A stretch of DNA of 16,052 nt. It comes from Allomuricauda sp. GTDB taxonomy: Bacteria; Bacteroidota; Bacteroidia; Flavobacteriales; Flavobacteriaceae. The notes beneath the pieces were generated by a model. The model was not told where the DNA came from and ran no database searches. It saw only the letters and a list, made by a program, of their open reading frames with translations. The position numbers and the translations under genes are program-made. The DNA lies in NCBI GenBank assembly GCA_028289745.1, contig JANQOD010000185.1, forward strand, positions 1 to 16,052. Direction: 5' to 3'. This document shows positions 12,599 to 16,052 of the stretch, piece after piece. Each line of letters starts with the position of its first letter. Positions within the stretch are counted from its first letter, which is position 1.

Positions 12599-14140
12599 CT
12601 ATAACGGAATATTCCCGTGCTTTTTCCAAGGCGTTTCCACCTCCTTATTTTCAAGCATGGCAAAGGTCTTCAACAATTTTCTACGCGTATTCTCCGGTAA
12701 GATCACCTCATCGATAAAACCACGTCTGGCTGCCCGATACGGATTCGCAAACTTGTCTGCGTATTCGGCCTCTTTTTCTTTGAGTTTGGCCTCTGGGTCG
12801 TCAGCAGCTGCGATTTCTCGCCTAAAAATAATCTCACTGGCCCCTTTGGCCCCCATTACCGCAATTTCTGCAGTTGGCCATGCGTAGTTAAAGTCAGCAC
12901 CAATATGTTTTGAATTCATCACATCATAGGCGCCCCCGTATGCTTTGCGGGTGATTACCGTCACCCGTGGCACCGTAGTCTCACTCAAGGCATACAGCAG
13001 TTTCGCCCCATGGTTGATGATACCGTTCCATTCTTGATCGGTACCCGGTAAGAATCCAGGCACATCGACCAATACCAACAGCGGAATATTGAACGCATCG
13101 CAGAACCGTGTAAAACGTGCCGCCTTGGTCGAGCTATTTACATCGAGTACCCCGGCCAAGAACATGGGGTTATTGGCGATGACCCCGATGCTGCGCCCTC
13201 CTAACCTGGCAAAGCCCACGATGATGTTCTCAGCATAATCTTTATGGATCTCATAAAAAGAATCCTCATCTATGATACCATCGATGACGTCGTGCATATC
13301 ATAGGGCTTGTTGGGATTGTTAGGTACAATGCCCCTCAATTGTTCACGAATCTCATCCCCCAACGCATAGGCAAGTTTTTTAGTGGTTTCTTGATTGTTC
13401 TGTGGAAGATACCCTATAAGCTTTTTGACATCTTCTAAACAGGCAGCATCGTTTGCTGAGGTTTTATGGGCCACACCAGACTTTGCGGCATGGGTACTGG
13501 CTCCGCCCAGTTCTTCAGAAGTTACTTCTTCATTGGTCACCGTTTTGACCACATTGGGCCCCGTTACGAACATATAACTGGTCTGTTCGACCATGATGAT
13601 GAAGTCGGTCATGGCCGGAGAATATACCGCGCCACCGGCACACGGCCCCATGATCGCAGAAATCTGCGGGATCACTCCCGATGCCTGTACGTTGCGATAA
13701 AAAATATCGGCATAACCGCCCAGCGATTTTACCCCTTCTTGAATACGTGCACCACCCGAGTCGTTCAAACCAATAACAGGTGCACCCACTTTCATGGCCA
13801 AATCCATCACCTTACAGATTTTTTCGGCATGGGTCTCTGACAAGGCCCCGCCAAAAACGGTAAAGTCTTGTGCATACACATACACCAAACGGCCATTCAC
13901 TGTACCATAGCCCGTGACCACGCCATCACCGAAATAGATTTCCTTGTCCATACCGAAATCAGTGGTGCGGTGGGTCACCAAGATGCCCATTTCTTCAAAT
14001 GAGCCTTCATCCAATAAATAATCGATTCGCTCACGGGCCGTCAATTTCTTTTTGGCATGTTGCTTTTCGATGCGCTTTTCACCACCGCCCAGATGGGCCT
14101 CGGTAACTCTGTCTTGTAGCTTCTTTATTTTGGGATCCAT
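12599..14140 (-). CDS. pccB: Acyl-CoA (probably propionyl-CoA) carboxylase carboxyltransferase subunit
   Basis: The 513-residue carboxyltransferase moves the carboxyl group from carboxybiotin to an acyl-CoA. Both halves of the crotonase-like fold are present. The N-terminal half has LTARERIDYLLDEGSFEE near 33-50, GGARIQEGVKSLGGY near 128, and MGPCAGGAVYSPAMTDF near 163. The C-terminal half has VDVPGFLPGTDQEWNGII near 360, then RKAYGGAYDVM near 399-409. Asp406 in GGAYDVM corresponds, as I recall, to the Asp that favours propionyl-CoA over acetyl-CoA in the Streptomyces enzyme, so propionyl-CoA is the likelier substrate. The gene begins 5 bp after the biotin carboxylase stop and is the last of a three-gene operon. 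With the carrier and carboxylase it would form a cytoplasmic complex making methylmalonyl-CoA during odd-chain or branched-chain amino acid breakdown. Confidence 0.93.
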   Translation of the reverse strand: MDPKIKKLQDRVTEAHLGGGEKRIEKQHAKKKLTARERIDYLLDEGSFEEMGILVTHRTTDFGMDKEIYFGDGVVTGYGTVNGRLVYVYAQDFTVFGGALSETHAEKICKVMDLAMKVGAPVIGLNDSGGARIQEGVKSLGGYADIFYRNVQASGVIPQISAIMGPCAGGAVYSPAMTDFIIMVEQTSYMFVTGPNVVKTVTNEEVTSEELGGASTHAAKSGVAHKTSANDAACLEDVKKLIGYLPQNNQETTKKLAYALGDEIREQLRGIVPNNPNKPYDMHDVIDGIIDEDSFYEIHKDYAENIIVGFARLGGRSIGVIANNPMFLAGVLDVNSSTKAARFTRFCDAFNIPLLVLVDVPGFLPGTDQEWNGIINHGAKLLYALSETTVPRVTVITRKAYGGAYDVMNSKHIGADFNYAWPTAEIAVMGAKGASEIIFRREIAAADDPEAKLKEKEAEYADKFANPYRAARRGFIDEVILPENTRRKLLKTFAMLENKEVETPWKKHGNIPL

Positions 14141-14145
14141 ATCGT

Positions 14146-15606
14146 TCAGTTTGTTGGGATTCGTAGTTGTTTTCGGTCTTCGAAATATTTTTTCAGGGCC
14201 ATCATTGCCGCTACTTTGGCATCTTGTTCGTTATTCTTTTGGATGGCACTGGGCGAATAGTAATTTTTCACAAAGTGCGTATCAAACTTTCCAGAGCGAA
14301 ACGCCTCATGCTGCATCACAAACGTGCCAAACGGAAGCGTTGTCTGCACGCCCACGACCTCATAGGCCTCAATGGCCTGGAGCATAAGCGAAATGGATTC
14401 TTCCCTGGTTTTGCCATAGGTGATCAATTTGGCCAACATGGGATCATAGTATATGGGAATGTCCATCCCCTCTTCAAAACCATTATCGACCCGTATGCCC
14501 TCGCCCACAGGTATTCTGTATTTTTCCAATTTACCCACACTGGGCAAAAAATCGTTCAATGGGTCTTCAGCGTAAACCCGAAGCTCCATGGCATGGCCAT
14601 TTATTTTAAGGTCTTCTTGTTTGATTTCCAATTTCTCTCCCCGGGCTACCTTGATCTGCAATTCAACAAGGTCTACCCCAGAAATCAATTCTGAAACAGG
14701 ATGTTCGACCTGCAAGCGTGTATTCATTTCCAAGAAGTAGAAATTGAGGTCTGCATCCATCAAAAACTCAACAGTACCGGCCCCGACATAATCACAGGCT
14801 TCGGCCACTTTGGTCGCCGCGACGCCCATTTTGTCACGCAGTTCTGGGGTCAAGACCGATGAGGGTGCCTCTTCGACCACTTTTTGGTGGCGACGTTGTA
14901 TGCTACACTCCCGCTCAAAGAAATGCAAGATGTTGCCATGGGTATCGGCCATCACTTGAATTTCGATATGACGGGGAGAGGTGACATATTTTTCAATGAA
15001 CACCGAACCATCACCAAAAGCAGAGGTGGCCTCACTGATGGCACGGGTCATCTGCGATTCTAGGTTTTCTTCACGATCGACGATGCGCATTCCCTTTCCG
15101 CCTCCACCGGCAGATGCCTTGATCAATACGGGAAAACCTATTTCACGGGCGATCTCATGGGCCTTGTCGACATCGGTAATGGCCTCATCGATACCGGGTA
15201 CCATCGGAATGTTATATTTTTTTACCGCCTCTTTTGCAGCCAATTTGCTTCCCATCACCCGAATGGCATGCGACTTTGGCCCGATGAAGGTGATTCCGTT
15301 CTTTTCTACCGCTTCGGCAAACTCTGCATTCTCACTGAGAAATCCATAGCCGGGATGTATACCGTCAACACCCAGTTCTTTTGAAATCTCGATAATCTTA
15401 TCTCCGAGCAGATATGATTGGTTTGAAGGCGGTGGCCCAATGCAGACCGCTTCGTCTGCATATCGAACATGTGGCGCATTTCTATCCGCTTCAGAAAAAA
15501 TGGCTACGGTTTTGATGCCCATTTTCTTTGCCGTTCGCATCACCCGAATGGCTATCTCGCCTCTATTGGCTACTAAAATTTTATCCATAATGGCATTATT
15601 CTTCAA
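14146..15606 (-). CDS. accC: Biotin carboxylase subunit of acyl-CoA carboxylase
   Basis: This subunit uses ATP and bicarbonate to carboxylate biotin on its partner carrier. The 486-residue ATP-grasp protein shows KILVANRGEIAIRVMR at 9-24, HPGYGFLSEN at 84-93, the glycine-rich ATP loop KASAGGGGKGM at 163-173, ERECSIQRRHQKVVEEAPS at 231-249, and EMNTRLQVEHPVSE at 293-306, which holds catalytic and metal-binding residues. It lacks a C-terminal biotin domain, which is a separate upstream gene here. The first ATG (15606) overlaps the carrier gene stop by 11 bp. A second in-frame ATG at 15588 (residue 7) would start right before the conserved core, as most family members do, and would leave a 7-bp gap. 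I keep the longer form, but the shorter start is equally plausible. Confidence 0.94.
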   Translation of the reverse strand: MKNNAIMDKILVANRGEIAIRVMRTAKKMGIKTVAIFSEADRNAPHVRYADEAVCIGPPPSNQSYLLGDKIIEISKELGVDGIHPGYGFLSENAEFAEAVEKNGITFIGPKSHAIRVMGSKLAAKEAVKKYNIPMVPGIDEAITDVDKAHEIAREIGFPVLIKASAGGGGKGMRIVDREENLESQMTRAISEATSAFGDGSVFIEKYVTSPRHIEIQVMADTHGNILHFFERECSIQRRHQKVVEEAPSSVLTPELRDKMGVAATKVAEACDYVGAGTVEFLMDADLNFYFLEMNTRLQVEHPVSELISGVDLVELQIKVARGEKLEIKQEDLKINGHAMELRVYAEDPLNDFLPSVGKLEKYRIPVGEGIRVDNGFEEGMDIPIYYDPMLAKLITYGKTREESISLMLQAIEAYEVVGVQTTLPFGTFVMQHEAFRSGKFDTHFVKNYYSPSAIQKNNEQDAKVAAMMALKKYFEDRKQLRIPTN

Positions 15607-16052
15607 AAGTGATCAATATGTGTTTTTTCTCTACTGCCTGCCCTTCTTTGACCGCTATTTTCTTGATGGTTCCATCACGGGGCGATGTAATGACATTTTC
15701 CATCTTCATGGCTTCCAAGATCAGCAAGTTGTCGCCCTCTTTGACCTCTTCACCCTCTTTCGTTGAAATTTCCAAGATCAGTCCGGGCATGGGGGCCTCG
15801 ATATTGGCGACCCGATTACCGGCATTTAGAGTAAAGCCCATGTCTTTGATAAGGGCATTCAACGGGGTTTCGACCGTAACGGTATAGCTACTGCCATTGA
15901 CCCTTATGCCATAATTTTTGGTGTCGAAATCTTCTGATTGAATTGTGAGGTGATACGATTGGTTCTGATGGAGCAAGTGGTACGTTCGGTCACCTGTTTT
16001 GGCCATATCGAGTTCAGAAAGGTCACTCTCTGAAAGTTCAAACTCGTATTGG
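15596..16052 (-). CDS. Biotin carboxyl carrier subunit, 5' end beyond the window
   Basis: The carrier that holds biotin and shuttles carboxyl groups between the carboxylase and carboxyltransferase encoded downstream. The C-terminal 70 residues are a biotinyl/lipoyl domain: IEAPMPGLILEI, then LLILEAMKMEN with the biotinylated Lys encoded at 15704-15706, then SPRDGTIKKI and GQAVEKKHILITFE. The preceding part (RVNGSSYTVTVETPLNALIKDMG) resembles the N-terminal region of flavobacterial carboxylase carriers. An ATG exists at 16006, but the frame stays open for 15 more codons to the window edge. The peptide read there, YEFELSESDLSELD, looks like genuine family sequence, so the true start is very likely past position 16052 and the gene is partial here. 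It is the first visible gene of the carboxylase operon. Confidence 0.88.
   Translation of the reverse strand, partial: QYEFELSESDLSELDMAKTGDRTYHLLHQNQSYHLTIQSEDFDTKNYGIRVNGSSYTVTVETPLNALIKDMGFTLNAGNRVANIEAPMPGLILEISTKEGEEVKEGDNLLILEAMKMENVITSPRDGTIKKIAVKEGQAVEKKHILITFEE

Noticed and set aside
12511..12600. The long inverted repeat as a classic rho-independent terminator
   Set aside because: The stem is strong, but no T-run directly follows it on either strand, so it is listed as a repeat with only a possible terminator role.
13466..13840. Open frames on the plus strand opposite the carboxylase genes (also 14167-14694 and 14981-15349)
   Set aside because: They are antisense shadows of strongly conserved genes and show no recognisable motifs or sensible start context.

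Overview
The window looks like chromosome from a marine-type Flavobacteriaceae bacterium (Bacteroidota), perhaps near Muricauda or Maribacter; the genus is a guess. The reasons are that genes lack Shine-Dalgarno sites, promoter-like spots match the Bacteroidota -7 element TAnnTTTG (3583-3590, 3702-3709, 12434-12441), lipoprotein signals are of the Bacteroidota kind, and the NagB/PIG-L fusion and the short AnmK and MurQ proteins are forms typical of this phylum. There are no RNA genes, insertion sequences, CRISPR arrays or phage genes, and no gene-free stretch above 300 bases.

Layout. (1) 117-1235, a secreted PQQ-dependent sugar dehydrogenase lipoprotein. (2) 1236-1480, a 245-bp field of 7-bp tandem repeats lying between convergent genes and running into the end of the next gene. 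(3) 3555-1467, minus strand: a tight operon of a DeoR-family repressor, murQ and a small HEAT-like helical protein. (4) 3556-3768, a divergent control region with two -7 boxes, a palindrome, an inverted repeat and helically phased direct repeats. (5) 3769-11198, plus strand: NagB/PIG-L fusion, GHL10 glycosidase lipoprotein, AmpG-like permease, NagZ-like GH3 enzyme and AnmK kinase. (6) 12429-11203, minus strand: a Bcr/CflA-type drug exporter ending 4 bp from anmK. (7) 12516-12584, a long perfect-stem inverted repeat. (8) From beyond the right edge to 12599, minus strand: a three-gene acyl-CoA (probably propionyl-CoA) carboxylase operon.

The centre of interest is blocks 3-5, which form a divergent peptidoglycan amino-sugar recycling locus. 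In the inferred pathway the GHL10 lipoprotein trims glycan outside the inner membrane, the AmpG-like permease imports anhydro-muropeptides, NagZ releases GlcNAc and anhydroMurNAc in the cytoplasm, AnmK makes MurNAc-6-P, and MurQ converts it to GlcNAc-6-P. The fused PIG-L/NagB protein is then the obvious candidate to deacetylate and deaminate that product toward fructose-6-P. A stand-alone nagA is absent, and the NagB half carries Thr where the catalytic Asp of E. coli NagB sits. What this fusion really does is the best open question in the window. The DeoR protein sits where a phosphosugar-responsive regulator of both arms would be expected.
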